From Hemicordylus capensis (lineage: Eukaryota > Chordata > Lepidosauria > Squamata > Cordylidae): 64,000 nucleotides of DNA. Shown here one piece after another: positions 21,478 through 31,712 of this stretch (its first letter is position 1; every line of letters starts with the position of its first letter). Both the position numbers and the translations under genes were made by a program. The DNA lies in NCBI RefSeq assembly GCF_027244095.1, contig NC_069661.1, forward strand, positions 11,480,001-11,544,000, in the 5' to 3' direction. Under the pieces are notes generated by a model. It did not search any database. It was given only the letters and a program-made list of their open reading frames with translations, and was not told the DNA's origin.

Positions 21478-23313
21478 ATTATTATCTCTTGTTTACACAG
21501 TCAGACAGGTGTTGTTGACTGGTTTGTTTTATCCAGACATCGAGTCCTTCCCAAGGACCTGGGATGGCTGAATTTTATTGTCAATTGTTATAGGTACTGT
21601 CACAGAATATAGGCTGTTCCCAGTAAAGCTGCTTTTTGTAATTGGCTGATGGTGATTTCTGTGGCCCCTATGGTATTGAGGTGCTCTTCATGGTCTTTTG
21701 GAACTGCACCCAGGGCGCCAATTACCACTGGAATTATTTTGGTTTTTTTCTGCCACAGCCTTTCAATTTCAATTTGTAGATCTTTGTATTTGGTGATTTT
21801 TTCTATTTCTTTTTCTTCTATTCTGCTATCCCCTGGTATTGCTATGTCGATTATTTTGACTTGTTTTTCTTTCTTCTCGACTACAGTGATATCTGGTGTA
21901 TTGTGTGGCAGATGTTTGTCTGTTTGTAGTCGGAAGTCCCATAATATTTTGACATCTTCATTTTCTTCAGCTTTTTCAATTTTATGGTCCCACCAATTTT
22001 TGGCTACAGGTAGCTTGTATTTTTCGCAGATGTTCCAGTGTATCATCCCTGCTACCTTGTCATGCCTTTGTTTGTAGTCAGTCTGTGCGATCTTTTTACA
22101 ACAGCTGATTAGGTGGTCCACGGTTTCATCTGCTTCTTTACAAAGGCAGCACTTGCTGTTTGTGTTTGATTTTTTGACTTTTGCTCTTATTGCATTTGTT
22201 CTTAGTGCCTATTCTTGTGCAGCCAGTATTAAACCCTCTGTTTCTTTCTTCAAGTTGCCATTCTTAAGCCATTGCCAGGTCTTGGTGATGTCTGATTTTC
22301 CACTTATATTGTGCAAATATTGACCATGCAGGGGCTTCTTTTTCCATTTTTCTGCTCGGTTCTTGACTTGTTCTTTCTTGTAGGCCTGCTTTGTTTCATT
22401 GGTGTTGAATAGTTTCTCGTTCTTGACCATTTGAAGTGCATCTTCTTCACTGTCCTTGATATATTCTTCAAGGCCTCTTTTCTCCTCCTCTACTGTTTGA
22501 TGGACTTGCAGCATTCCTCTTCCACCTGAGCTGCGAGGGAGGTATAGCCTATCGACATCACTGCGGGGGTGCAGAGCATGACTGATAGTCATGATTTTCC
22601 TGGTCTTACGATCTAGCGTCTCTAGCTCTGCCTGGGTCCTGTCTATTATTCCTGCAGTGTATCTAATAACAGGTATAGCCCAGGTGTTTATGGCTTGTAT
22701 GGTGTTCCCGCCATAGAGTTTGGACTTGAGGATTTTTCTAACTCTCCTGACGTATTCACTTCCAATTCTTCTTTTAACTTCAGTGTGTGCGATGTTATCA
22801 GCCTGGAGAATGCCCAATTATCTGTAGTGTTCTTTCTCTTCCAGGTTCTTGATCTTGCTTCCATTGGGCAGTTCTATTCCTTCTGTTTTTCTTATTTTTC
22901 TTCTTTTCATTATTAATGCAGCACACTTGTCTAGTCCAAACTCCATTGCTATATCGCTACTGAATATACGGACCATGTTTAGCAGTGATTTGATTTCTGA
23001 CTGGGACTTTCCATACAACTTCAGATCGTCCATGTACAGCAGATGGTTGATTTTACTTGATGTTTTAGATGTTTGGTATCCGAGGCCTGTTCTGTTTAGT
23101 ATTTGTGAAAGTGGGGTCATGGCGATTACAAACAACAGAGGGGATAGTGAGTCCCCTTTGGAAAATGCCTCTTCTAATGCTAACCTGTCCAAGTGTCTCG
23201 CCATTGATTGTTAACTGTGTACTCCACATGCTCATTGCTTTTTTTATAAATATCTGAATGTTTTTGCTGACACCAGTTGTTTCTAAACATTTTAGTATCC
23301 ATGTGTGAGGCAC
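21478..23313 (-). mobile_element. R4/Dong-type LINE, 5'-truncated
   Basis: The minus strand encodes HTWILKCLETTGVSKNIQI, an RRGIFQ/GDSLSPLLFVIAM block, NHLLYMDDLKLYGKS (RT catalytic MDD), LRRVRK-like segments, WAIPVIRYTAGIIDRTQAEL and LHPRSDVDRLYLPRS. The C-terminus has a CCLCKE...HLISCC zinc knuckle and a restriction-like endonuclease region (ILWDFRLQTD, PDITVV, IIDIAIPGDSRI). Breaks: a one-base insertion near 23190, stops at 22818-22820 (TAA) and 22209-22211 (TAG). Both flanks are TTA/TAA repeats: 21477-21486 at its 3' end and 23314-23347 at its 5' end. Dong-clade elements are known to target TAA repeats. Confidence 0.88.
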
Positions 23314-23582
23314 TATTATTATTATCATTATTATTATTATTATTATTTCAATTTCTATACCGCCCTTCCAAAAATGGCTCAGGGCAGTTTACACAGAGAA
23401 ATAACAAATAAGATGGATCTCTGTCCCCAAAGCGCTCAGAGTCTAAAAAGAAACATAAGATAGACACCAGCAGCAGTCACTGGAGGTACTGTGCTGGGGC
23501 TGGATAGGGCCAGTTACTCTCCCCCTGCTAAATAAAGAGAATCACCATGTTAAAAGGTGCCTCTTTGCCAAGTTAGCAGGGG
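23314..23582 (-). repeat. L2-type 3'-end repeat with (ATT)n tail
   Basis: Same family as 1292-1553, with the fold-back head (TTAGCAGGGG at 23573-23582) and the closing 'ggctcagggcagtttacaca' block. The (ATT)n tail at 23314-23347 is where the R4/Dong LINE is attached. Confidence 0.75.
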
Positions 23583-24425
23583 TTAGCTAAGCCGAGTTTG
23601 TTCCACACTCCATGTAACGTACTTGTATAATGTTTGCTGCAGCAAATATTAAAACAACTCCTCCATACTGAACTTATTGGAGGAAGGGTAGGGTGCAACT
23701 AGATGAATAACTTTCAAGATGCATCCAGAATTTAGGAATTCTCTGCAGAACATTTAGCCATCTTGCTTTCCATCGACAAGACAAAAGCACTGCTTCGCTT
23801 TGCCAGAGGTAGGAAGAGAGACTCTTAACCTTTTCCTGACACTGGGAGAACAAGTTGCTTGGCTGGTGAGAATGAAGTGGCATCTAGAGCCCAAAGCTTT
23901 GAAAACTAAAGTGCCTGTCCAGAGCTCTGGGCCCGGGGGACTACAGTCTATGTGGTGCAGTGACAACTCTCTTCGATGTCAGCTAAAAGAAATGTGATAA
24001 AAGCGTTAATGACAAGAAGCAGAAGATGGCCACAGAGGCAACTGTCAGGCCTCATAAGGTCACAGATCTCACCAGCAAAGTTATCTTGTCTGACCCTGTG
24101 TTGCTTTCGGTTTGTAGCTGTGAATGTGTCTTAAGGGCATTCACACCTTCAGGTGTTCTTAACAGAGGAAAACAGGTTGTCTCACTGTTTCCACTTCAGA
24201 TCCACGGAAGTTTCCACTTCAGATCCGGCCTGGGATGAGAAAAGGCTCTTTGCACAGCTGGCCAGCTCATGAGGTGACTTGAGTCATGACTTCAGTTATC
24301 CTGAACTGAGCTGGTCTTCCCCAAAGAGCAAATTCTACAGTAGAAGGGTAGCCATGTTTTGCTGGCACAGAAAAAACAAAAAAAACAAAAACCATAGGTT
24401 ACATTAAAAAGCCGCCTTCTACCAA
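23583..24425. other. Unassigned, repeat-poor
   Basis: No recognised repeat or domain. Overlapping 65-70-codon frames on both strands look like chance. A short tandem (TCCACTTCAGATCC twice) occurs near 24190-24224. Confidence 0.3.
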
Positions 24426-24429
24426 CTCA

Positions 24430-24892
24430 GATCATAAGAACAGCGCTACTGGATCAGGCCCTGGGTCTATATAGTTCAGCATCCTGTTTCACACAGTGGT
24501 CCCCCAGATGCCTCTGGGAATCCCACCGGCCAGAGTTGAAGGCATGTCCTCTTTCCCGCTCCCTTGCAACTGGTATTTAGAGGCATCTTGCTTCTGAGGC
24601 TGGAGGTGGCCTATAGCCACCAGACTAGTATCCATTGAAAGACCTGTGCTCCATGAATTTATCTAAGCCCTTCTTAAAACCATCCAGGGTGGTGGCCGTC
24701 ACCACTTCTTGTGGCAGAGAATTCCATAGGTTAATTATGCACTGTGTGAAAAAATTATTTACTTTTGTCAGCCCTAAATTTCCCAGCATGAGTTTCATGG
24801 AATGGTGAGAGGGAGGAGAATTTATCTCACACCACTCTCTCACCACTCTCTCCACACCATGCATAATTTTATAGACCTCTATCATGTCTCTG
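24430..24892 (-). mobile_element. CR1 LINE 3' end
   Basis: Reverse of the CR1 3' UTR ('tactggatcaggccctgggt' at 24446), then the last coding block on the minus strand: MIEVYKIMHGVERVVREW, FFTQCIINLWNSLPQEVV and TLDGFKKGLDKFMEH. It is diverged and truncated at about 24892. Confidence 0.85.
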
Positions 24893-25094
24893 CTCCCTCA
24901 GCTGTCATTTTAGCCTACTCCCTTAAGGAACAGGGCTTTCTCTTGTTGGGTGTGGAGCTGGGGGCAAATCAGCATGTGCAGGGCCCCCTTAACATTTCAA
25001 ATAAATAAATAGTATACACCTTATGTAAAACGAAGACACAAATATGCACAGTTTAACACATTTGCATTCCAAACTTGTTTTCCAGATGGATATA

Positions 25095-25329
25095 CATGAC
25101 AGCTGGGGACAAGATAGGCGAGCTGGAGTGCTTGGTTGCTAATGAAAACATAGATATAGTGGGCATAAGGAAAACATGGTGGAACAGTGTGAACCAGTGG
25201 GACAGTTATTCCTGGATATAAACTCTATAGAAAAGGACAGGAAGAGGCACATTGTGGGTGGAGCTGCACTGTATATTAAAGAAGGGATAGAATCCAATAA
25301 GCTAGAAAAACTATCCCAATCCAAGATGG
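25095..25329 (+). mobile_element. CR1 LINE endonuclease fragment
   Basis: The plus strand reads GDKIGELECLVANENIDIVG and ETWWNSVNQWDSY in one frame, then HIVGGAALYIKEGIESNKL after a frame change near 25210. This is the N-terminal half of the CR1 apurinic endonuclease. It is an internal fragment with neither end of the element. Confidence 0.75.
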
Positions 25330-25662
25330 TGTATGTGAGAACATTTGAGGTGCAAGTAGGCTAACATGTGAACTGCCTAACTGATTTGAACCAAATTTGC
25401 TACAGCTGTAGGGACACATAGAGACGCCCCAATGGCTTAGTTTGTGATGATGTCATTCACCCCGATTCAAGATGGCAGACATGTGAATGTTTGAGGTGCA
25501 AGTGGGCTAACTTGTGGACTGACGAACCAATTTGAACCAAATGAGGTACAGTTGTAATGAGTGACACAGGGACACCTTAATGGCATAGTTTGTGATGATG
25601 TTATCCACCCCAGTTCAAGATGGTGGGTGCATAAACATTTGAGGTGCAAGTAGGCTAAGAGC
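25330..25662 (+). repeat. Minisatellite, about 150-bp unit, 2.3 copies
   Basis: Units begin near 25330, 25475 and 25625. Shared blocks in order: CATTTGAGGTGCAAGT, GGCTAAC, ATTTGAACCAAAT, TACAG.TGTA, GACACC, AATGGC.TAGTTTGTGATGA, TTCAAGATGG. Units differ at about one base in ten. It is wedged between a CR1 fragment and the YBX1 pseudogene. Confidence 0.85.
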
Positions 25663-26176
25663 AGCCCAACCCCATAAGGAGAAAGCAACTAAGGTTTGGG
25701 GGCAGTGAAATGGTTTAACATAAGAATGGGTATCAACAGAAATGACGCTAAGGAAGATGTGCTTGTCCACCAGAATGCTTTAAAGAAAAATAACCCCAGG
25801 AAGTACCATTGGAGTGTAACAGATGGAAAGACTGTGGAGTTTGACGTGGTTAACAAAGAAAAGGGTGTGGACGGAAGCAGCTGTGGTTATAGGTCCTGGT
25901 GGCATTCCAATTCAAGGCAGTATATATGCTGCAGACCATAACCAGTACAGACAATATCCATGGCACGAAGACCCTCTAGGCAACTACCAGCATAACTACC
26001 AAAAAAGAGAGCACAGGGAGAAGAACAAGGGCTCAGAGAGCTTGCCGGAAGTCTAGTCCCAGCAGAAGGCGGTATCCTCTTACTACATGTGCCAGCCTTA
26101 TGGCTGCCAACTGCAATATTCTGATGCTCCTGTGCAAGGAGTTAATTGAGGGTGCTGACAATCAGGGTGTGCCAAG
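25663..26176 (+). pseudogene. YBX1: Processed YBX1 (Y-box binding protein 1) pseudogene
   Basis: Translating the plus strand gives [11 protein letters not shown] (parent GTVKWFNVRNG), [63 protein letters not shown]-like then [20 protein letters not shown], and lastly YSDAPVQG and GADNQGV. The cold-shock domain lacks the 'YGF' stretch (about 14 bases deleted near 25731), the frame shifts near 25870, and stops follow. YBX1 coding exons are joined without introns, so this is a retrocopy. It is truncated at both ends, with no poly(A) seen. The 'NYQ.NYQ' block points to YBX1 rather than YBX3. Confidence 0.88.
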
Positions 26177-26216
26177 TGAGCCACTGAACCGGCCCAGTTC
26201 GATGTGGACCGGTTTG

Positions 26217-26605
26217 TTTGTTTGTTTTTGTGTTTTTGTTTATTTTATCAAATTTGTACAGCGCCCCAAACTTTTGTTTCTGGGCAGTTAGAGATAGCAT
26301 AAAATAAGTTTAAAACATTTACAAAAACTTAAAACAATTTAACAATTTAAAAATAAACCAGAGATTAAAACCTAAAAATTTAGGAAGCTGAGAAAGCTTG
26401 GGTGAAAAGATGGGTTTTCAGGTGTTTTTTGAAAATTGCCAGAGATAGGGAGGATCGTATCTCAGCAGGGAGCGCATTCCACAATCTCAGGGCAGCGACC
26501 GAGAAGGCCCATCTCTGTGTGACCACCAAATAAGTTGGCGGTAACTGGAGATGGACCTCCTCAGATGACCTCAATGGGCGATGGGGCTCGTAGTCAAGAA
26601 GACAC
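26217..26605 (-). repeat. L2 LINE 3' end
   Basis: Matches 9641-10045 in order: closing stem, A-rich UTR, 'ccagagatagggaggatcgt', then the reverse of coding ..RLWNALPAEIRSSLSLAIFKK and LKTHLFTQAFSA. The 3' end adjoins the YBX1 pseudogene. Confidence 0.88.
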
Positions 26606-27965
26606 TCTTTTGTGCACACTCCTATTAAATACTACACAAGTACTGCACTTAATATTGCTTGTATTTAAATCAAGACTGGGGGACTCATTCAGCTGGATTG
26701 CCCTCCCCACATGGTTATGAAAGGTGGAACAGCACTCTGGGAGAGGAAGTGTTCATGTCCCTAATCCTGTATGTGGGCAGGACCCTCTCCATAATCATGA
26801 GGAAGGGGACATAAAGTCTGAATTGCTGCTTTATATCTTCTGCCTTCCAGTGAGATCTGGAAATTTGAGGAGGGCAAGAATGAATTGATTGTGATGCCCT
26901 TTTAGAAATCCCTGCTTGATTGCCCAAAGTAGCTCTCCGTTGTCCCTTCTAAAGGGATTTCAGGATCCCAAAGCAGAGATGTGCAAACTGTGGGAGGAAA
27001 TCACAAGTAGGCACATTCTCACAATTATGATTAGGTTAAGAGAAGCCTCCCACCAGCGTCTGGGAGCTGTGCACGATCCCGTTTTCTGCTCGTGTGTGTT
27101 ATGAACAAGGTTGGAGGTGCTGGCAGTGACAATGTGCTCTGCAGGAACTGGGTTGGAGGGCTCCCTCCTACCCTGCAGCTGTACCCAGATCTTTAATGAG
27201 GTGGGAGAAAAGCCCACCAACCCAGCTGCTGCTTAGCACCCAGTCGCCGCCAGTGCCTCCGACTTTGTTTTTAACACACACCCGAGCAGAAAACAGGAGC
27301 GTGGACATCTCCTGGACTATGGTAGGAGGTTTCACCTCCCCTATTAATGGTCCTGAGAACAGCCCTAGTCGTTCCCCTTCTTTTCTCCATCACCCTCATT
27401 GAAGTCCATTTCTGCAGGGATAGAATTGCACTTGCTCAAAATAGACGACTCCAAAAGCAAAACAACAAAATTCAGTCCCTAGTAGCGATGAAAAGTAGAG
27501 TATAATCAGAACCAAAACTTAGCAGGACTGCCTTGCTCACTCACCCTTGGCATATCCCTACAGAGATTGCTGAAAATCTAAGTGTCCTGAACAAAGGATA
27601 TGAGGCCTCCGTGACATAAAATAAACCAAGGCCATCAAGTCAATTGTCGGCCAGTATCTTAAAGTCCAATAAACAGGAATTAACATTAATTCTTCATGAA
27701 GTCTGAATGAAAACTCTGCCCTTGCGCTCTGAACATAGGAGAGAAACCTGCTTTCCAAAGTGCCGTAATTAGCCAGTAGGTTAGTTTGGACTCTCGGAGA
27801 AAGTGTCACGTGGATGAGAGACATATGCAGAAAAGGGCAACCAACATAAACACAGCATTGGCACACAAATATTGGGAAATTGGAGCTGTCTTTGGAACAC
27901 AGGCACAATTGGAAGAGAGCACAGATGGAGCACTCCTTTCTTACCAGGGAAGAGAGCTGGGCCTG
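26606..27965. other. Unassigned sequence
   Basis: No domain seen. The words 'ccagatctttaatgaggtgg' and two similar segments (near 27055-27110 and 27240-27300, both with a 'cgagcagaaaac' motif, in opposite orientation) hint at an unclassified DNA element with inverted halves. Confidence 0.3.
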
Positions 27966-28237
27966 AGGTAGCAAGCATGAATTGTTCCCTTTACTAAGCA
28001 GGATCCACCCTGGTTAGCATTGGATGGGAGACTACATGTGAGGCGATGGAGCCATAGCTTAGCAAAAGAGCATCTGCTTTGCATGCAGAAGGTCCCGGGT
28101 TCATTCCCTGGCAACATTTGCAAGTAGGGCTGAGACAGACTCCTACCTGTAACTTCGAAGAGCTGCTGCCAGTCAGTGTAGACAAAACTGAGCTAGATGG
28201 ACCAATGGTCTGAGTCAGTATAAAGCAGTTTCCTATG
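27966..28237 (+). repeat. Chimeric 5S-tRNA SINE with CR1-like tail
   Basis: Three modules in line. A 5S-like head (ACTAAGCAGGATCCACCCTG, then TTGGATGGGAGACTAC) at 27990-28040; a tRNA-like head (A box TAGCTTAGCAAAAGAGC; B box GGTTCATTCC) at 28045-28108; then the common body and CR1-like tail ('gagctagatggaccaatggt', 'ctgagtcagtataaagcag'). Other copies have one head only. AmnSINE1 is a known 5S-tRNA chimera, but this has a different body. Confidence 0.8.
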
Positions 28238-29095
28238 ACTACAACTTACATGTGCACGCACACCCTTCCAAGGCGAGTGTGATTTGAAACAGAGGGAGTT
28301 GATCTTCCACTGTACAAATGACTCAGCCTGCAATTTTGACACAATTATTACAGGAAGGGAAAAGGGAGGCCATCTGTGAAAGCAGGCAACGAAAAAAAGA
28401 AACTTAATGGAAGATTTAATTGGCGTCATCCATCTAAGGAAAGAAAGAGGCACATGAGTCTCCGGGCCACAGGAAAAGTAAAGCCAAAAACCTTTACGGA
28501 CCTGAAATTAATAGCTTGCTCAACAGGGAGTGAGGGATCCCTCCCGCCATATCCCTGTCTGAACTAGGTAAACCAGCCTATAAATCACCATAATCGCCAT
28601 GCCGACTGTAAAGGTTGGGACACAACTTCTTCACGTAAGCAGCAAGTGGCTGGAGGAAACCCCAAAGGCCCACGAGCATCAAAGAGCTGTGATTAAAACA
28701 GATCAAAACCTTCCAACTTACCGAGAGCCTCAAAGACCGTATCAAGACCACGAGGCATTTGGGGAATCCAGTTTTCTTAGCACTTCTAAATACAAGCAGT
28801 GTGGCAGGTATTTAGTGCTAAAAACACTGCTGAGCTTCAGGCTTCTAGGCTGGTTTATGGAGTGCTTTGTATCCCATTTGTTTTACCACTGTAGTTTAAC
28901 TGAAGAGGAAGTTGCTGGCATAAGAGTCCCCAAAGCTGTTAAGTAGGAGCGTCTACCTAAAACTCTTTCTGAAGCCCAGCTATGATTGCCAGTACCAGTC
29001 CACTTCCCCAGAGCTCTGCCTTCCTTTCCTAGCATAGTTGTTCTTCCAAAAATGGATTCACCCATACTCATTCAGCACTACAAATGCTCAGGACT
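28238..29095. other. Repeat-poor stretch, function unknown
   Basis: About 850 bp without recognised repeats, moderately AT-rich and complex. Open frames up to 115 codons have no known domain. It could be unique intergenic or conserved non-coding sequence. Confidence 0.3.
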
Positions 29096-29099
29096 CACC

Positions 29100-29385
29100 T
29101 TCCTTCTGGAATTCTGGGAATGGTCTTTGTGTTTGTCTTCATGTTTTTGAAGCTTTGGAACATGCTCCCTGCAAAAATAATGGCCTCCCCATCTCTGAAA
29201 AGTTTTTTAGAAGGTGGTTAAGACACATTTGTTCATCCAGGCTTTTAATTAGACATATTGTAGATTTTAACATTAATTTTACATTTTACATTGTTTTAAT
29301 TTTGTTTTAATCTGTGTTGTTTTATTGTAAACTGCCCAGAGATATGCATTTCAGGTGGTATATAAGCATGTTGAATGAATGAGTT
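29100..29385 (+). repeat. L2 LINE 3' end
   Basis: End of the L2 coding region and UTR on the plus strand: 'ggaacatgctccctgc', 'ccccatctctgaaaagtttt', 'ggttaagacacatttgttca', T-rich UTR, 'gtaaactgcccagagatatg' and 'ggtggtatataagcatgttg', ending with GAATGAAT. Confidence 0.8.
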
Positions 29386-29397
29386 GATCATGTTGAT

Positions 29398-29735
29398 ATA
29401 CTCTCTGATATGTGTATCTCTATCTCTAGGTGGTGTACACAATTCAGAACCACAAATATAAAACAGAGTAAAAACAATCAAAACTATTTCACAGAATAAA
29501 AAAGTTAAAACAATTGCACAGGGAAAAAACAATTAAAGCATTTAAAATTAATTTCAGTTAAAAGCCTGAGAAAACAGGTGTGTCTTGAGGGTCTTCCTAA
29601 AAGATGTTGGAGATGGAGATGCTCTTATTTTGAGAGGAAGCATATTCCAAAGCCCTCGGAGAAGGCAGGGTGCGGAACCACCACAAAACTAGCTGGCAGA
29701 AATCGTAACCAGACCTCCACAGAGGTTGTAGGAGA
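29398..29735 (-). repeat. L2 LINE 3' end
   Basis: A second L2 3' end in the opposite orientation, tail to tail with the previous one: 'ggtggtgtacacaattcaga', A-rich UTR, 'gatgttggagatggagatgc' and the reverse of the last coding block to about 29735. Confidence 0.75.
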
Positions 29736-29974
29736 ACTATTGTGAAAGCTTGGCGCAAGTCAGAGAAAGGTTGGGAAATGAAAAGGAACATTCACAATAG
29801 TTCCGTGTGTGGATTTGCACACGCTATCAAGTGTATTGTTGATTGTTCCACAGTTCGTCTTCCTTCTTGGGATGTTTGCTCCGGGGTAAATGTGGACCGT
29901 GCTTTTGCAAACAAGAGCCTGAGAGAGACTGCAAGAGACTGAGAGTGGCTGATAGTTGCTCTCTGAAATAAGAG

Positions 29975-30245
29975 CTATTGTATGGTGTCCCTCAGGGCTC
30001 CATCCTGTCTCCAATGCTTTTAACTTCTCCATGAAACCTCTGCGCAAGATCATGAGGAGATATGAAGCAGGATGTTATAAATATGCTGATGACACCCAAA
30101 TCTATTTCTCCATGACATCATCATCATCAGGAAATGGCATAGCCCCCCTAATTGCCTGCCTACAGGCAGTAATGGACTGGATGAAGGATAACAAACTGAA
30201 GTTGAATCCAGTTAAGATGGAGGTACTGACTGTGGGGAACCAGGA
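29975..30245 (+). mobile_element. L2 LINE reverse-transcriptase fragment
   Basis: The plus strand reads YGVPQGSILSPMLF, then YKYADDTQIYFSMTSSSSG, then LQAVMDWMKDNKLKLNPVKM: the RT palm core with the YADD catalytic motif. One frame change occurs near 30020. It stops abruptly at the CR1 copy. Confidence 0.85.
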
Positions 30246-30270
30246 TCCTAAATTTCCAACCACCATTTTC

Positions 30271-31490
30271 ATGAGATGACACCTGATTCTAGTGTTGTGA
30301 GAGAGGGATAAAATTTCTGTCTGTCCACTCTCTCTACACCATGCATAATTTTATACATCTCTATCATATCTCCCCGTAGTCACCTCTTTTCCAACCTAAA
30401 AAGCCCTAGAGGCTGTAGCCTTGCTTCATAAGGATGGTGATCCAGACCCCAATTATCTTGGTTGCACTCTTCACCATCTCCAGTTCTACAATACAGGTTG
30501 AGTATCCCTTATCTGGACTGCTTGGGACCAGAAGTGTTCCAGATTTCAGATTTTTCTGGATTTTGGATTTTGCTCTCTCTTGCCAGGCAAGGATGGAGGA
30601 GCTCCTTTTGCTGCCTCCTGCCAGGGGAAAGCCAGTTTAAGGGTTAACCTGAGGGAGTCCAGGTTCCTAGAGAGGTGACTGGGAAGAAACATTCAGCATG
30701 GGCGCCTTCCCTTCCAGCCCCTTCCCCGAGAAAGGAGCCTTTGTGTGTTTTCCTGTGTCTTTTCCTGCCTGTGGGATCTGCAGCCCCCCCTTGAAGAACA
30801 GAACTCGAATCTGAAATAAGAATCTGTGAGCGAGTGAGCTGAGGAATTTTGTTTTTTGTTTTTGTTACAGCGTGGTGCCCGGATTTTGGATGTCCGGATA
30901 AGGGATACTCAACCTGTATCTTTCTTAAGATATGGTGAGGAGAATGTTACGCAGTCCTCCAGATGTGGCTGCACCATAGATTTGTATAAGGGCATTATAA
31001 TATTAGCATCTTTATTTTCAATCCCCTTCCTCCCTAGCATGGAATGTGCCGTTTTCACAGCCTCGTTGCACTGAGTCGACACTTTCAAAGAGTTGTCCAC
31101 CATGACACCAACATCTCTTCGCTGCTTACCCCAATTTCTAGATCATTTATGAACAAGTTAAAGAGCACTGGTCCCCCTACAGATCTCTGGGGAACTCCAC
31201 TTCTTACCTGCCTCCATTGTGAAAACTGTCCATTTGTTCCCACCCTCTGTTTCCTGTCTTTCAACCAGTTCAGTGTTCAGTCAGTTTCCTGTCCTTCAAC
31301 CACAATCAGTTTCCTGTCCTTCAATCACAATTTAACCTGTCCCCTTATCCCATGACTGCTAGGTTTCTCAAGAGTCTTTGGTGGGGAAGTTTGTCAAAAG
31401 CTTTTTGGAAATCCAAGTATTCTGTGTAGGCCAGATCACCTTTATCCACATGCCTGTTGTGTTGACACGCTCAAATAACTCCAAAAGTTT
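30271..31490 (-). mobile_element. CR1 LINE, 3' part, split by a pogo-type MITE
   Basis: Minus-strand CR1 lacking its last coding block and 3' UTR: 'ctagtgttgtgagagaggga', the EKVQ/RATKM region (30440-30490), interruption by 30494-30916, then [29 protein letters not shown] and the upstream RT region ending near 31490. Many frame breaks. Near 31245-31335 a 'cagtttcctgtccttcaa' block is tandemly repeated, a local expansion absent from the copy at 53783-55040. Confidence 0.88.
30494..30916. mobile_element. Pogo/Tigger-type MITE inserted in CR1
   Basis: 423 bp with inverted ends CAGGTTGAGTATCCCTTATC and GATAAGGGATACTCAACCTG, flanked by TA on both sides (30492-30493, 30917-30918). CAG ends with a TA duplication are typical of pogo/Tigger. 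Removing it restores continuous CR1 ('ttctaca' joined to 'tctttcttaagat'). No transposase is encoded. Confidence 0.85.
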
Positions 31491-31496
31491 AGAAAT

Positions 31497-31712
31497 AAGC
31501 CATTGGGCAACTGAAGGTGATCCAATTTAATCCATTAAGCACACTGTAGTTGCTAGACACCTCTACAGTAGACTGTGCAGTAACTGTGGAATCCAGTTCG
31601 GCCTGAATACGAGATATTTTATCCACAAAAAGGCCATTAAAAATGTCAGTGAGAGCCTGATGTTTCACATTCAAGGGGGAGGGGACACATACTAGTCCCA
31701 TTGCAGCCCCCA
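31497..31712 (-). mobile_element. L2 LINE fragment (endonuclease-RT linker)
   Basis: The minus strand reads VCVPSPLNVKHQALTDIFNG, FVDKISRIQAELD and VEVSSNYSVLNGL. It matches LVSAPSPLNQNLEASVT...FFADKISRIRADLD in the full-length L2 at 11370-11560. Confidence 0.8.

Noticed and set aside
21007-21612. 201-codon plus-strand frame as a gene
   Set aside because: It crosses the palindromic repeat and the R4 boundary, and its amino-acid content is unremarkable.
21649-22077. 142-codon plus-strand frame
   Set aside because: Antisense shadow of the R4 coding region.
25330-25662. CRISPR-like array
   Set aside because: Units are contiguous and degenerate, without spacers, and the DNA is vertebrate.
27990-28108. 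5S rRNA gene or tRNA gene
   Set aside because: Only the internal promoter regions match; both are heads of a SINE with a LINE-like tail and cannot fold as complete RNAs.
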